A DNA stretch of 7,883 nt from an uncultured Clostridia bacterium. GTDB taxonomy: Bacteria > Bacillota > Clostridia > Oscillospirales > CAG-272. Position numbers and translations under genes: made by a program. The first letter of the stretch is position 1. Each line of letters starts with the position of its first letter. The notes under the pieces are model-generated. The model had not been told where the DNA came from. It searched no databases and saw only the letters and a program-made list of their open reading frames with translations. The stretch lies in the NCBI GenBank assembly GCA_937898155.1, contig CALEJO010000160.1:1-7883 (forward strand). Direction: 5' to 3'. Below are positions 1 through 7,489 of this stretch, piece after piece.

Positions 1-135
1 ATGATCCGCGGCGGCTTCGATGTCGGCAAGATCATCACGCACCGCTACGACGTGCGCGACTTCGAAAAGGGCTTTGAAGCGATGAACAGCGGCAATTCCG
101 GCAAGGTCATTCTCGACTGGACGAAGTTGCACTAA
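1..135 (+). CDS. tdh: L-threonine 3-dehydrogenase, C-terminal end (partial)
   Basis: This is the last 44 codons of a zinc-dependent medium-chain alcohol dehydrogenase that oxidises L-threonine with NAD+ to 2-amino-3-oxobutyrate in the cytoplasm. The visible tail (IITHRY, then FEKGFEAMNSG, then GKVILDW) matches the characteristic C-terminus of Tdh, where ITHRF, FQKGFDAM and GKVIL are conserved. The ATG at position 1 is almost certainly an internal methionine, because the catalytic and NAD-binding domains lie upstream of the window. The stop at 133-135 is followed 20 bases later by kbl, which encodes the next enzyme of the pathway, and this supports the identification. A generic sorbitol/alcohol dehydrogenase tail is the alternative, but the kbl linkage makes that unlikely. 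Confidence 0.88.
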   Translation: MIRGGFDVGKIITHRYDVRDFEKGFEAMNSGNSGKVILDWTKLH

Positions 136-155
136 GAAAAAGAGAGGGCAGAATC

Positions 156-1349
156 ATGACACAAAAAGAAGCGTTGAATTTTTATCATGAGCAGGTAGAA
201 CAGATCAAAGCGGACGGGCTTTTCAAGGGAGAGCGCGTCATCGCGTCGCCGCAGAGCGCGAAGATCGTCGCGGGAGACGGCGAAAAAATGATCAATATGT
301 GCGCCAATAACTATCTCGGCCTGGCGGACAGCAAGGACCTCATCGAAGCGGCAAAGAGCGTTTACGGCAGACGCGGCTACGGTTGCGCGTCCGTGCGTTT
401 CATCTGCGGCACGCTGGATATTCATAAAGAGCTCGAAGCGAAGATCTCGAAGTTCCTCGGCACCGAGGATACGATCCTCTATTCCTCCTGCTTCGACGCC
501 AACGGCGGTCTCTTTGAGACGATCCTCGGCGCGGAGGACGCGATCATCTCGGACGAACTGAACCACGCGAGCATCATCGACGGCGTGCGCCTTTGCAAGG
601 CGGTGCGCTATCGCTATAAAAATAACGATATGGCAGATCTCGAAGCCAAGCTGAAAGAAGCGGACGCGGCAGGCGCACGCATCAAAATGATCGCCACCGA
701 CGGCGTTTTCTCGATGGACGGCATCATCGCCAACCTGAAAGGCATCTGCGATCTCGCGGACCGATATCACGCGCTCGTCATGGTGGATGACAGCCATGCG
801 ACCGGCTTCGTCGGCGCGCACGGCAAGGGCACCGCGGAATACTGCGGCGTCGAGGGCAGAGTGGACGTTGTCACCTCGACGTTCGGCAAGGCGCTCGGCG
901 GCGCGTCCGGCGGCTTTACCTCCGGCAGAAAAGAGATCATCGACCTGCTCCGTCAGCGGAGCCGTCCGTATCTGTTCTCGAACTCCGTTGCACCCGCGAT
1001 CGTCGCCGCGACGTCGAAGCTGATCGATATGCTCAGCGAAACGACCGCTCTGCGCGACAAGCTCGAAGAGAACACAAAATATTACCGCGCGCTTCTCAAA
1101 GAAGCGAAATTCGATATCATCGACAGCGTGCATCCGATCGTGCCGATCATGCTCTACGACGAGCGGACAGCGGGCGAAATGGCGCGCCGCATGATGGAAA
1201 AGGGCGTTTACGTCGTTGCGTTCTCGTATCCCGTCGTGCCGAAGGGCAAGGCAAGAATCCGCACGCAGGTCTCTGCGGCGCACACGAAGGAAGACCTTGA
1301 CTATATCGTCAAGTGCTTCAAAGAAGTCCGGGAAGAAATGAACCGTTGA
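156..1349 (+). CDS. kbl: 2-amino-3-ketobutyrate CoA ligase (glycine C-acetyltransferase)
   Basis: This PLP-dependent enzyme of the alpha-oxoamine synthase family cleaves 2-amino-3-oxobutyrate with CoA to glycine and acetyl-CoA, the second step of threonine catabolism. It has 397 residues, the normal full length (about 398 in E. coli). Visible landmarks are NNYLGLA near residue 51, ELNHAS with His137 (expected to stack on PLP), VDDSHATG with Asp211 and His214 (Asp211 pairs with the pyridine nitrogen), and TFGKALGG with Lys245, the expected Schiff-base lysine. All sit one position after the E. coli equivalents. The ATG follows a purine-rich AGAGAGGG site at a usable distance. It is co-directional with tdh and separated by 20 bases, so the two form a tdh-kbl operon. 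Other family members (8-amino-7-oxononanoate synthase, ALA synthase) are less likely given this context. Confidence 0.95.
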   Translation: MTQKEALNFYHEQVEQIKADGLFKGERVIASPQSAKIVAGDGEKMINMCANNYLGLADSKDLIEAAKSVYGRRGYGCASVRFICGTLDIHKELEAKISKFLGTEDTILYSSCFDANGGLFETILGAEDAIISDELNHASIIDGVRLCKAVRYRYKNNDMADLEAKLKEADAAGARIKMIATDGVFSMDGIIANLKGICDLADRYHALVMVDDSHATGFVGAHGKGTAEYCGVEGRVDVVTSTFGKALGGASGGFTSGRKEIIDLLRQRSRPYLFSNSVAPAIVAATSKLIDMLSETTALRDKLEENTKYYRALLKEAKFDIIDSVHPIVPIMLYDERTAGEMARRMMEKGVYVVAFSYPVVPKGKARIRTQVSAAHTKEDLDYIVKCFKEVREEMNR

Positions 1350-1356
1350 CCGGCAT

Positions 1357-1388
1357 CAGGGCGACCGCTTTGGCGGGCGCCCTGTTTT
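1357..1388 (+). terminator. Rho-independent terminator after kbl
   Basis: CAGGGCG (1357-1363) pairs with CGCCCTG (1378-1384). One A/G mismatch separates this from an inner CCGC/GCGG helix around a TTTG tetraloop. A TTTT tract follows at 1385-1388. It starts 8 bases after the kbl stop. The T tract is short but the stem is strong, so it should end the tdh-kbl transcript. Confidence 0.8.
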
Positions 1389-1414
1389 GAAATCCAAAAC
1401 GGAGGAAACTTCAA

Positions 1415-2104
1415 ATGACTAAGGAAACGAAACGGACGCTTCTCGCGGCACTGCTACTTGCCGCGTTCGTCGTCTTTACGGTGCTGACGCTGACGGTGGA
1501 CGTGCGTCCCGTCGGGCCGGAGGGCTCGTCGGTCGGCTTTGCCGCGCTCAACACCTCGTTTGCCGAGGCGGTCGGCTATTCCGAAACGTGGGAAACGGTG
1601 ACGGATCTGCTCGGCTATCTCGCGCTCGGCGTGGTCGCGTTTTTCGCGGCGGTGGGCGCGGTTCGGCTTCTTCGCACGAAGAGCTTTCGCGGCGTCGGCG
1701 CGGATATCTATGCGCTCGGCGGGTTTTATCTTGTCGTCGGCGCGGTTTACGTGCTGTTTGAAAAGCTGGCGCTCAACTTCCGCCCTGTGATTCTGGACGA
1801 GGGGCTCGAAGCGTCGTATCCGTCTTCGCATACGATTTTGACCGTTTGCGTCATGCTGACGGCGGCGATCACGGCGCGTCGGCTGTGGGGCGAAAAGAAG
1901 ACGCTTTGCGCCGTCATCACGGCGGCGGCACTTCTCGTGATGGGCGTGACGGTCGTGGGCAGATTGCTTTCCGGCGTGCATTGGCTGACCGATATCATCG
2001 GCGGCGTGCTGATCAGCGCGGCGCTTATCGTCGGCTTTGCGGCGGTGTGCGCGATCCTCGATCGGAGAAACGAACATGAGACAAACAGTTGCGGCGAAGG
2101 ATAA
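1415..2104 (+). CDS. PAP2-family membrane phosphatase
   Basis: A 229-residue multi-pass membrane protein of the type 2 phosphatidic acid phosphatase superfamily, which dephosphorylates lipid phosphates such as phosphatidate or undecaprenyl diphosphate on the outer face of the membrane. Hydrophobic segments lie at roughly 8-28, 63-84, 98-116, 140-155, 164-182 and 192-215. The three catalytic motifs are visible: a degenerate motif 1 (Lys117, Arg123-Pro124), motif 2 PSSH (136-139), and motif 3 with Arg183, His189 (expected phospho-acceptor) and Asp193 in the R-x5-H-x3-D spacing. Motif 1 is one residue shorter than the usual K-x6-RP, and the Ser that usually precedes the motif 3 Arg is Gly182. 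GGAGG at 1401-1405, 9 bases before ATG, fixes the start. The 3' end overlaps the MATE gene. The substrate cannot be told from sequence; undecaprenyl-PP recycling or lipid remodelling are both possible. Confidence 0.85.
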   Translation: MTKETKRTLLAALLLAAFVVFTVLTLTVDVRPVGPEGSSVGFAALNTSFAEAVGYSETWETVTDLLGYLALGVVAFFAAVGAVRLLRTKSFRGVGADIYALGGFYLVVGAVYVLFEKLALNFRPVILDEGLEASYPSSHTILTVCVMLTAAITARRLWGEKKTLCAVITAAALLVMGVTVVGRLLSGVHWLTDIIGGVLISAALIVGFAAVCAILDRRNEHETNSCGEG

Positions 2105-3494
2105 ATATTTTGAAATGACGGAAACGCCGATCCCGCAACTGATCGGCAAGCTGGCGACGCCGACGGTGATCTCCATGCTGATCACGGCACTCTATAATAT
2201 GGTGGACACCTATTATGTGGGCAAGCTGAACAGCACGGCGGCGACGGCGGCGGTGGGCGCGGCGTTTTCCTTTATGTCGCTGATCCAGGCGTTCGGATTC
2301 TTTTTCGGACACGGATCGGGCAATTTCATCTCCCGCAAGCTCGGCGCGCGGGAGACGGACGAAGCGGAAACGATGGCGGCGAACGGCTTTTTCCTCGCGC
2401 TGATCTTCGGCTTCGTGCTAATGGCGGTGGGGCTGATCTTTCTGACGCCGATCTCGCGCCTGCTCGGCGGGATGTCCGACGAGGTCGGCGAGGTCGATTC
2501 GCTTCTGCCGTTCATGGAAGACTATCTCTTTTATATCGTGATCGGCGCGCCGTATATGACGGCATCGCTCGTTTTGAACAATCAGCTCCGCTTCCAGGGC
2601 AACGCCTTTTACGCGATGCTCGGCATCACGTCGGGCGCAATTCTGAACGTGGCGCTCGATCCGCTTTTGATGTTCGCACTCGACATGGGCGTCGCGGGCG
2701 CGGCGCTCGCCACGATCATCAGTCAATTCGTCAGCTTCACGGCGCTGTATATCGGCGTTTGGCGGAGCGGAAACGTGAAGATCCGCTTGAAAAATTTCCG
2801 CCCGACGTGGCGGTATCTCGTCGAGATCGCGCGCGGCGGCTTTCCGTCGTTGTGCCGACAGGGACTCGCGAGCGTGGCGATGCTGTATCTGAACTACACG
2901 GCATCGCTGATCGGCTCCGCCAGTGAATACGGCAGGGAAGCTACGATGGCGGGCGTGTCGGTGACGACGCGCGTCATGCAGTTTGCCAACTCCGCGTTGA
3001 TCGGCTTCGGACAGGGCTTTCAGCCGGTCTGCGGCTTCAATTACGGCGCGAAAAAGTATGACCGTGTGCGGAGCGCGTTCCGCTTCTGCCTGATCCTCTC
3101 CGCGTCGAGTTTGCTTGTGGTGGCGATCCCGCTGATCGTATTCGCGCCCTCGATGATCGCGCTGTTCCGCGATGATCCGATGGTGATCGCGACCGGCACG
3201 ATCTGCCTGCGCAGTCAATGTCTGATCCTGCCGCTCAACGCGTGGGTGACGCTTTCCAATATGATGTTGCAGGCGACGGGGTGTGCCGGCTCGGCGTCGC
3301 TCCTCGCTTCGGCGAGACAGGGGCTTTTCTTTATTCCCGTTCTTTTTGTGGCGTCGCGTCTGCTCGGCGTCGTCGGGATTCAACTCACGCAGGCGATCTC
3401 CGATCTGTTTTCATTCGCTCTGGCGGTGCCGCTCGCGCTTTCGTTCTTCCGAAAAATGAAAGCGGCGGGGGAGACGGTGTCGGAACTTACATAG
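2076..3494 (+). CDS. MATE-family efflux transporter
   Basis: A 472-residue inner-membrane multidrug/toxin extrusion antiporter, with about 12 predicted membrane helices in two homologous MatE halves (roughly 20-240 and 245-460). It would use Na+ or H+ gradients to expel an unknown small molecule. Family landmarks are the N-terminal MVDTYYVGKL (42-51), NQLRFQGNA (169-177), LDPLLMFALDMGVAGAALAT (194-213), and GFGQGFQPVCGFNYGAKKYD (310-329) in the second half. The length is normal for the family. The ATG at 2076 is preferred over an in-frame TTG at 2037 because GGAG (2064-2067) stands 8 bases before it and MATE homology begins just after it. The gene overlaps the 3' end of the PAP2 gene by 29 bases, which implies translational coupling. 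The substrate is not predictable; a role in exporting a lipid or peptide processed by the neighbour is speculation. Confidence 0.93.
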   Translation: MRQTVAAKDKYFEMTETPIPQLIGKLATPTVISMLITALYNMVDTYYVGKLNSTAATAAVGAAFSFMSLIQAFGFFFGHGSGNFISRKLGARETDEAETMAANGFFLALIFGFVLMAVGLIFLTPISRLLGGMSDEVGEVDSLLPFMEDYLFYIVIGAPYMTASLVLNNQLRFQGNAFYAMLGITSGAILNVALDPLLMFALDMGVAGAALATIISQFVSFTALYIGVWRSGNVKIRLKNFRPTWRYLVEIARGGFPSLCRQGLASVAMLYLNYTASLIGSASEYGREATMAGVSVTTRVMQFANSALIGFGQGFQPVCGFNYGAKKYDRVRSAFRFCLILSASSLLVVAIPLIVFAPSMIALFRDDPMVIATGTICLRSQCLILPLNAWVTLSNMMLQATGCAGSASLLASARQGLFFIPVLFVASRLLGVVGIQLTQAISDLFSFALAVPLALSFFRKMKAAGETVSELT

Positions 3495-3548
3495 GACTTA
3501 TCAAGATTTTACTTGCCGGATGTGCGATTCCGATGCAAAACGGAAACG

Positions 3549-3577
3549 CCTTCCAAATCGGGAAAGGATTGTTTCTT
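3549..3577 (+). terminator. Weak terminator-like hairpin after the MATE gene
   Basis: CCTT-CC (3549-3554) can pair with GG-A-AAGG (3561-3567) with one bulged A and an AAATCG loop, followed by a T-rich but interrupted tail (ATTGTTTCTT, 3568-3577). It lies 54 bases after the MATE stop and directly before the next promoter, which is the right place for a terminator. The stem is only six pairs, so this is a tentative call. Confidence 0.25.
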
Positions 3578-3604
3578 GCGGTCGTTTTCGGGAAAGGGTA
3601 TAAT
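3576..3604 (+). promoter_or_regulatory. Sigma-A-type promoter for the G5/M23 lipoprotein gene
   Basis: A perfect -10 box TATAAT (3599-3604) sits exactly 17 bases downstream of TTGCGG (3576-3581), which keeps the TTG half of a -35 box. Transcription would start near 3611, giving a leader of about 30 bases that contains the AAGAAGG ribosome binding site (3627-3633), 9 bases before the ATG at 3643. This is the only consensus-quality housekeeping promoter I see in the window. It would drive the lipoprotein gene and probably the GH94 gene behind it. Confidence 0.65.
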
Positions 3605-3642
3605 GGATTTAACCAATCTGTTATGAAAGAAGGAACCTTTCC

Positions 3643-5139
3643 ATGAAACGAAACCGAGTCGGATACGGCGTCTGTTTTTTCCTTGCGGCGCTTGCGTTTT
3701 TGATCGCGCTTTGCGCTTGCGGCGAGCCGTCGGTCCCGCCGCAGGAGAGCACCCGCCGGTCGATCCTCACGGCATCCGCGCGCGTGAGCGAATCGACGTG
3801 CCAAACCGAATCAGAAGCGACGTCGCCGCCCGAAACGGCGGCGGAGACGACCGCCGTGACGCTCCCGCGAACGGAAACGACGACGAGCGAGGAAACGACC
3901 GCTATGCCGATATTGCAGACGGCGGCAACGACCTCCTTTTCGGAAACGACCGCGACCTCGCAAACGGAAGTGATCGAGATCGTGACCGAGGAACGCTTTG
4001 AAAACATCCCGTTCCGCACGCTGTATTTGTCCGGCGACTCGCTGTATGCGGATGAAAGCGTCATTTTGTGTGAGGGAAATGCGGGATGTCGGCGCGTGTT
4101 GACGTATATCACCTATCGAAACGGGGAAGAGATCGCCCGCGAATGCGAGGAGGAGATCCTCTATCCCCCGACGGACGAGGTGCTGCGATTCGGCACGCTG
4201 GAACCTTACGAGGAACGGACGGAGACGGTGCTTCTCGAAATTTTGCCGTTTTCGACGGAGGAAATCCCCGATCCCGACGCGTTCGATGACGAGCGCGTTT
4301 TGCTCCGCGAGGGCGAGGACGGTTTTGTGACGGAGTCGGTTTGCGTGCGCTATTACCACGGAAAAGAAGTGAGCCGCATGCGCCTTTCTTTGCAGACGAC
4401 GGCGCCGATTTCGGCGCAGATCCTCGTCGGGCAAAAGCCGGCGCACACGGAAAAGACAGAGGTCAAAATCGAAAACATCGTCCCGTTTCGCACGGTTTAC
4501 GAAAGCGATCCGACGCGATATGAGGGCGACATGTCCCGCGTCTCTGCGGGGCGGGACGGATATACGGAAAATACATATCTCATCACCTATTATCACGGCG
4601 AAAAAGAGAGCGTGACGCTGCAAAAAAGCGTCGTTGTCGCGCCGAAGAGCGAAGTGATCCGCGTCGGCGTGAAGAAAAAAGAGGAGACGTTCCGGATGCC
4701 GTTTTTGTCGGCGGCGGAGGGCGGCGCATCTTATTCCGTCACGCAGTATTACGGCGGCGCGAACAGCCACGGCGGCATCGACTTCGGTGTTTTTTATGGC
4801 GCGCCGATCGTCGCCGCGATGAGCGGGACGGTCGTTTACGCTTATCAGAGCGGCTCGCTCCCGCAAAGCGATCTGCGCTGGACCTACGGCACATTCGTCG
4901 TGATCGAACACGAAAACGGCACCCGCACCTATTACGCGCATCTGAAAAGCCGCACCGTTTCGGTCGGCGACACGGTCGCGCAGGGGCAGGTGATCGGATA
5001 CAGCGGCAATACGGGGCGCGTTTCTCCCGCGCCGACCAAAGCGAATCCGCTCGCGGGCACGCATCTGCATTTTGAGATTCGCGTATGGAACGGCTCGACG
5101 TATGTCAAAACCGATCCGCGACCGTATTTGCCCTTTTAA
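3643..5139 (+). CDS. Predicted lipoprotein with three G5 domains and an M23 peptidase domain
   Basis: A 498-residue exported cell-wall enzyme, predicted to cut peptide bonds in peptidoglycan. Residues 1-25 form a basic-then-hydrophobic signal peptide ending in Leu-Cys-Ala-Cys, so Cys26 is the likely lipidated residue (a Cys at -2 is unusual). Residues 35-109 are a low-complexity Thr/Ser/Glu linker. Three tandem G5-like domains follow at about 110-185, 186-264 and 271-343; each has an IPF/VPF-type start and a Tyr-Tyr/Arg-x-Gly core. The C-terminal M23/LytM domain (about 355-498) has the full active site: His376 and Asp380 (H-x3-D) and His476 as zinc ligands, with His433 and His474 as catalytic histidines. 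G5 domains are thought to bind cell-wall glycans. The ATG follows a good RBS and its own promoter. The GH94 gene follows after 41 bases. Whether it remodels the wall in growth, division or sporulation cannot be told. Confidence 0.9.
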   Translation: MKRNRVGYGVCFFLAALAFLIALCACGEPSVPPQESTRRSILTASARVSESTCQTESEATSPPETAAETTAVTLPRTETTTSEETTAMPILQTAATTSFSETTATSQTEVIEIVTEERFENIPFRTLYLSGDSLYADESVILCEGNAGCRRVLTYITYRNGEEIARECEEEILYPPTDEVLRFGTLEPYEERTETVLLEILPFSTEEIPDPDAFDDERVLLREGEDGFVTESVCVRYYHGKEVSRMRLSLQTTAPISAQILVGQKPAHTEKTEVKIENIVPFRTVYESDPTRYEGDMSRVSAGRDGYTENTYLITYYHGEKESVTLQKSVVVAPKSEVIRVGVKKKEETFRMPFLSAAEGGASYSVTQYYGGANSHGGIDFGVFYGAPIVAAMSGTVVYAYQSGSLPQSDLRWTYGTFVVIEHENGTRTYYAHLKSRTVSVGDTVAQGQVIGYSGNTGRVSPAPTKANPLAGTHLHFEIRVWNGSTYVKTDPRPYLPF

Positions 5140-5149
5140 TTTGAAAATC

Positions 5150-5178
5150 AAAAAACTACCGGAAAGGCGAGGTTTTTT
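5150..5178 (+). promoter_or_regulatory. Possible hairpin spanning the GH94 ribosome binding site
   Basis: AAAAAAC (5150-5156) is complementary to GTTTTTT (5172-5178). The 15-base loop holds the purine-rich GGAAAGGCGAGG stretch that serves as the ribosome binding site of the next gene. It could act as a weak terminator/attenuator after the M23 gene or partly mask the RBS. The stem is A-T rich and low in stability, so it may have no function. Confidence 0.25.
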
Positions 5179-5180
5179 CT

Positions 5181-7451
5181 ATGGAAGAATACAAGTGGTA
5201 CGGACAGTTCAACGAGGACGATTCTTATACGGTGACGGAGCCGGAAACGCCGCGTCATTGGTATAACTATTTCTTCAACGACGAATACGTTTCGTTCGCG
5301 TCGCAGGTCGGCTTCGGCGAGGGGCTCGCGCAGGACGATATGGGGCGGCGGATTCAGCTTCTCTCGAATCGAAACGTGTTCCTCTCCGACGGCGAAAAAT
5401 CGTGGAGCTTGTTCGGCTTGCCGATCGACTACGGCTATACGGACTTCGCGTGCCGTCACGGGCGCGGATTCAGCACGATCTCGCTTTGCTATGACGGCAT
5501 TGCGAGCGATGTGCGCATCTTCGTGCCGAACGAGGGACGCCGCGAGCTTTGGAGCGTCACGCTGACGAACAAGGGAGCTGAGCCGCGCACGTTGAACCTC
5601 ATTTCTTACGGCAAGACCGAGCTGGACGGCACCTATCGTCCGCAGGGCTATAACCTCGGCACGGGCGGCTTCCTGCAAGACAAGCAGGCGGTGTGGGGAC
5701 GCGATTTCCATCCGCTCTGGTCGGTGAAAAACCGCCCGATTTGGGTTTACATGACCTCGTCCGCCGCGGTCACGGGCTACGACAGCCGCCGCAATGCGTT
5801 CATCGGCCCATACGGCGACGAACAGCATCCCGTCGCGCTTCGCAAGGGGAATTCCTGCACGAATAGCGACTGTAATTCCGAAAAACTCTGTCTCGCTCTG
5901 CAAAATACCGTTTCTCTCGCCGCGGGGGAGAGCGTGACGGTGCATTATCAGCTCGGCATCGTGCTCGACCTTTCGGAGATCGCTTCGCCGACGGCGGCGA
6001 GCGTCGCGGCGGATTTTGACGCGATGACGAAAAAATACGCCGACGTGCTTTCGGGCGTGTCGATCGAAACGCCGTGGGTGAATTTCGATCATCTGATCAA
6101 CGGATGGATGACCTACGCGGCGGATATGGGCTCCCGTTGGGCGCGCGTGCGCCACAACGGCTACCGCGATATGACGAGCGACACCGAATGTCTCGCGGCG
6201 GTCAATCCGAGGCTCGCGTGGGAGCGCATCAAACGCGTGCTGTCGTATCAGTATAGCAGCGGCTATGCGCCCCGCACGATCATCGACGGCGGCATCCGCG
6301 ACCGCAATTTCTCCGACAACACCGTGTGGATGACGTTCGCCGTCAATACGATCATCAAAGAGCTCGGCGATCCGTCGCTCTTGAATGAAACGGTCAAATT
6401 CAACGATACGGCGGAGGCGTTCCCCGTCTATGAGCATCTGAAACGCTCGGTTGATTTTCTCTACAACTTTCAAGGGCTTTACGGGCTGATCCGCATTTGG
6501 GGCGGCGACTGGAACGACTGCGTGAACTTCGCCGGCATCAAGGGCAAGGGCGTTTCCGTCTGGCTGTCGATCGCGTGGTGCCGTGCCGCGTCTAAATTCG
6601 CGGAGCTGGCGCGTCTTGTCGGCAAGGATGAGGACGCGGCGCTCGCGGAGAGCCGCAGAGCCGAAATGATCGACCGCATCGAGAAACACGGCTTCGACGA
6701 AAAGGGCGGCTATTACATTTACGCCCGCACCGACGACGATATCATCATGGGCAGCTCGGACTGCGATGAGGGCAAGATTTTCCTCATTTGCCAGCTGTGG
6801 GCGGTGATGGCGGGACTGCCGCGCGCCGAACAGGCGATGGCGCGCGCCGAGGAGTTGCTTGAAATCCCGCTCGGCATCCGTCTCGCGTATCCCGCGTTCT
6901 CCTATCAGCGCGATTATATCGGCTCGATGGCGGAAAAAGCGCCCGGCGTGCAGGATAACGGCGGCATTTATCTGCATCCGTCGGCGTGGAAGTTGGCGGT
7001 GGACAGCATTCAGCACCGTCCCGACCTCGTGGAGGAGGGGCTTCGCAAAATGCTCCCGTTCGATACGACCTACGCCATCAAATGCGGCGAGCCCTACGCG
7101 ATGTTCAATTCCTATTTCGCGCCGGAGACGGGCTACCGCGAAGGCACCCCGGGACAGAGCTGGCGCACCGCGTCGAGCTCGTGGATGCTGAAAAGCGTCG
7201 TCGAATACGTCTTCGGACTGCACGCGGAGATCGAAGGGCTCCGTCTCGATCCGTGCCTGCCGCTCTCGTGGAAGGAGTCGCGCATCCGCAAGGTCTTCCG
7301 CGGTTGCACCTACGAGATCACCTATCTCGGCGACGGCGCGGGCTCGGACGTGCTCGGTGTGACGGTCAACGGAAAAGCCGTTTCGGGCACCGTGATCGCG
7401 CCGAAAGCGGGCGAGACGCTCCGCGTCGAAGTGAAGCTCGGCAAGAAATAA
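5181..7451 (+). CDS. GH94-type glycoside phosphorylase, substrate unknown
   Basis: A 756-residue cytoplasmic protein (no signal peptide) related to cellobiose and chitobiose phosphorylases, which split a beta-glycosidic bond with phosphate to give a sugar 1-phosphate. The N-terminal beta-sandwich spans about 1-270, then a linker, an (alpha/alpha)6 barrel from about 290 to 690, and a C-terminal beta cap. DWND at 443-446 carries the expected general acid (Asp446 by analogy with the W-x-D of cellobiose phosphorylase). NGGIYLH with His599 and WRTASSSW (661-668) occupy the phosphate-binding positions. Several usual signatures are altered: GYRDMTSD (327-334) instead of RDxxQD, SDN (378-380) instead of SDD, YAPR (362-365) where a His is usual, and TA instead of TG at 663-664. 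This suggests a separate subgroup with a different acceptor. CGAGG lies 8 bases before ATG. It is probably co-transcribed with the upstream lipoprotein gene. It is slightly shorter than typical GH94 (about 790-830). Confidence 0.82.
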   Translation: MEEYKWYGQFNEDDSYTVTEPETPRHWYNYFFNDEYVSFASQVGFGEGLAQDDMGRRIQLLSNRNVFLSDGEKSWSLFGLPIDYGYTDFACRHGRGFSTISLCYDGIASDVRIFVPNEGRRELWSVTLTNKGAEPRTLNLISYGKTELDGTYRPQGYNLGTGGFLQDKQAVWGRDFHPLWSVKNRPIWVYMTSSAAVTGYDSRRNAFIGPYGDEQHPVALRKGNSCTNSDCNSEKLCLALQNTVSLAAGESVTVHYQLGIVLDLSEIASPTAASVAADFDAMTKKYADVLSGVSIETPWVNFDHLINGWMTYAADMGSRWARVRHNGYRDMTSDTECLAAVNPRLAWERIKRVLSYQYSSGYAPRTIIDGGIRDRNFSDNTVWMTFAVNTIIKELGDPSLLNETVKFNDTAEAFPVYEHLKRSVDFLYNFQGLYGLIRIWGGDWNDCVNFAGIKGKGVSVWLSIAWCRAASKFAELARLVGKDEDAALAESRRAEMIDRIEKHGFDEKGGYYIYARTDDDIIMGSSDCDEGKIFLICQLWAVMAGLPRAEQAMARAEELLEIPLGIRLAYPAFSYQRDYIGSMAEKAPGVQDNGGIYLHPSAWKLAVDSIQHRPDLVEEGLRKMLPFDTTYAIKCGEPYAMFNSYFAPETGYREGTPGQSWRTASSSWMLKSVVEYVFGLHAEIEGLRLDPCLPLSWKESRIRKVFRGCTYEITYLGDGAGSDVLGVTVNGKAVSGTVIAPKAGETLRVEVKLGKK

Positions 7452-7458
7452 CATCACG

Positions 7459-7489
7459 AAAGCGGGAAGCGTCAGGTTTCCCGCTTTTT
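7459..7489 (+). terminator. Rho-independent terminator after the GH94 gene
   Basis: AAAGCGGGAA (7459-7468) pairs perfectly with TTCCCGCTTT (7478-7487) around a 9-base loop and runs into five Ts (7485-7489). It begins 7 bases after the GH94 stop. The stem is strong, and a few flanking As also give it some potential on the minus strand. The stop codon of the minus-strand frame to the right lies in its loop (7472-7474). Confidence 0.88.

Noticed and set aside
132..1283. A 383-codon minus-strand frame opposite kbl.
   Set aside because: Antisense shadow of a strongly conserved enzyme gene.
2037..2075. A longer MATE start at the TTG codon at 2037.
   Set aside because: It would add 13 residues with no family resemblance and lacks a good RBS; the ATG at 2076 has GGAG 8 bases upstream.
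3218..3646. A 142-codon plus-strand frame running from the MATE gene into the intergenic gap.
   Set aside because: It overlaps MATE coding sequence in another frame, has no recognisable content, and covers the promoter and RBS of the next gene.
3790..3975. Repetitive ACG/GAA-rich DNA that looks like a short repeat array.
   Set aside because: It is the Thr/Ser/Glu-rich linker of the lipoprotein, with irregular units and no spacer pattern; not CRISPR or a tandem repeat of fixed length.
3811..5151. A 446-codon minus-strand frame opposite the G5/M23 gene.
   Set aside because: The product is Arg/His-rich shadow sequence; the plus strand has a promoter, signal peptide and full M23 active site.
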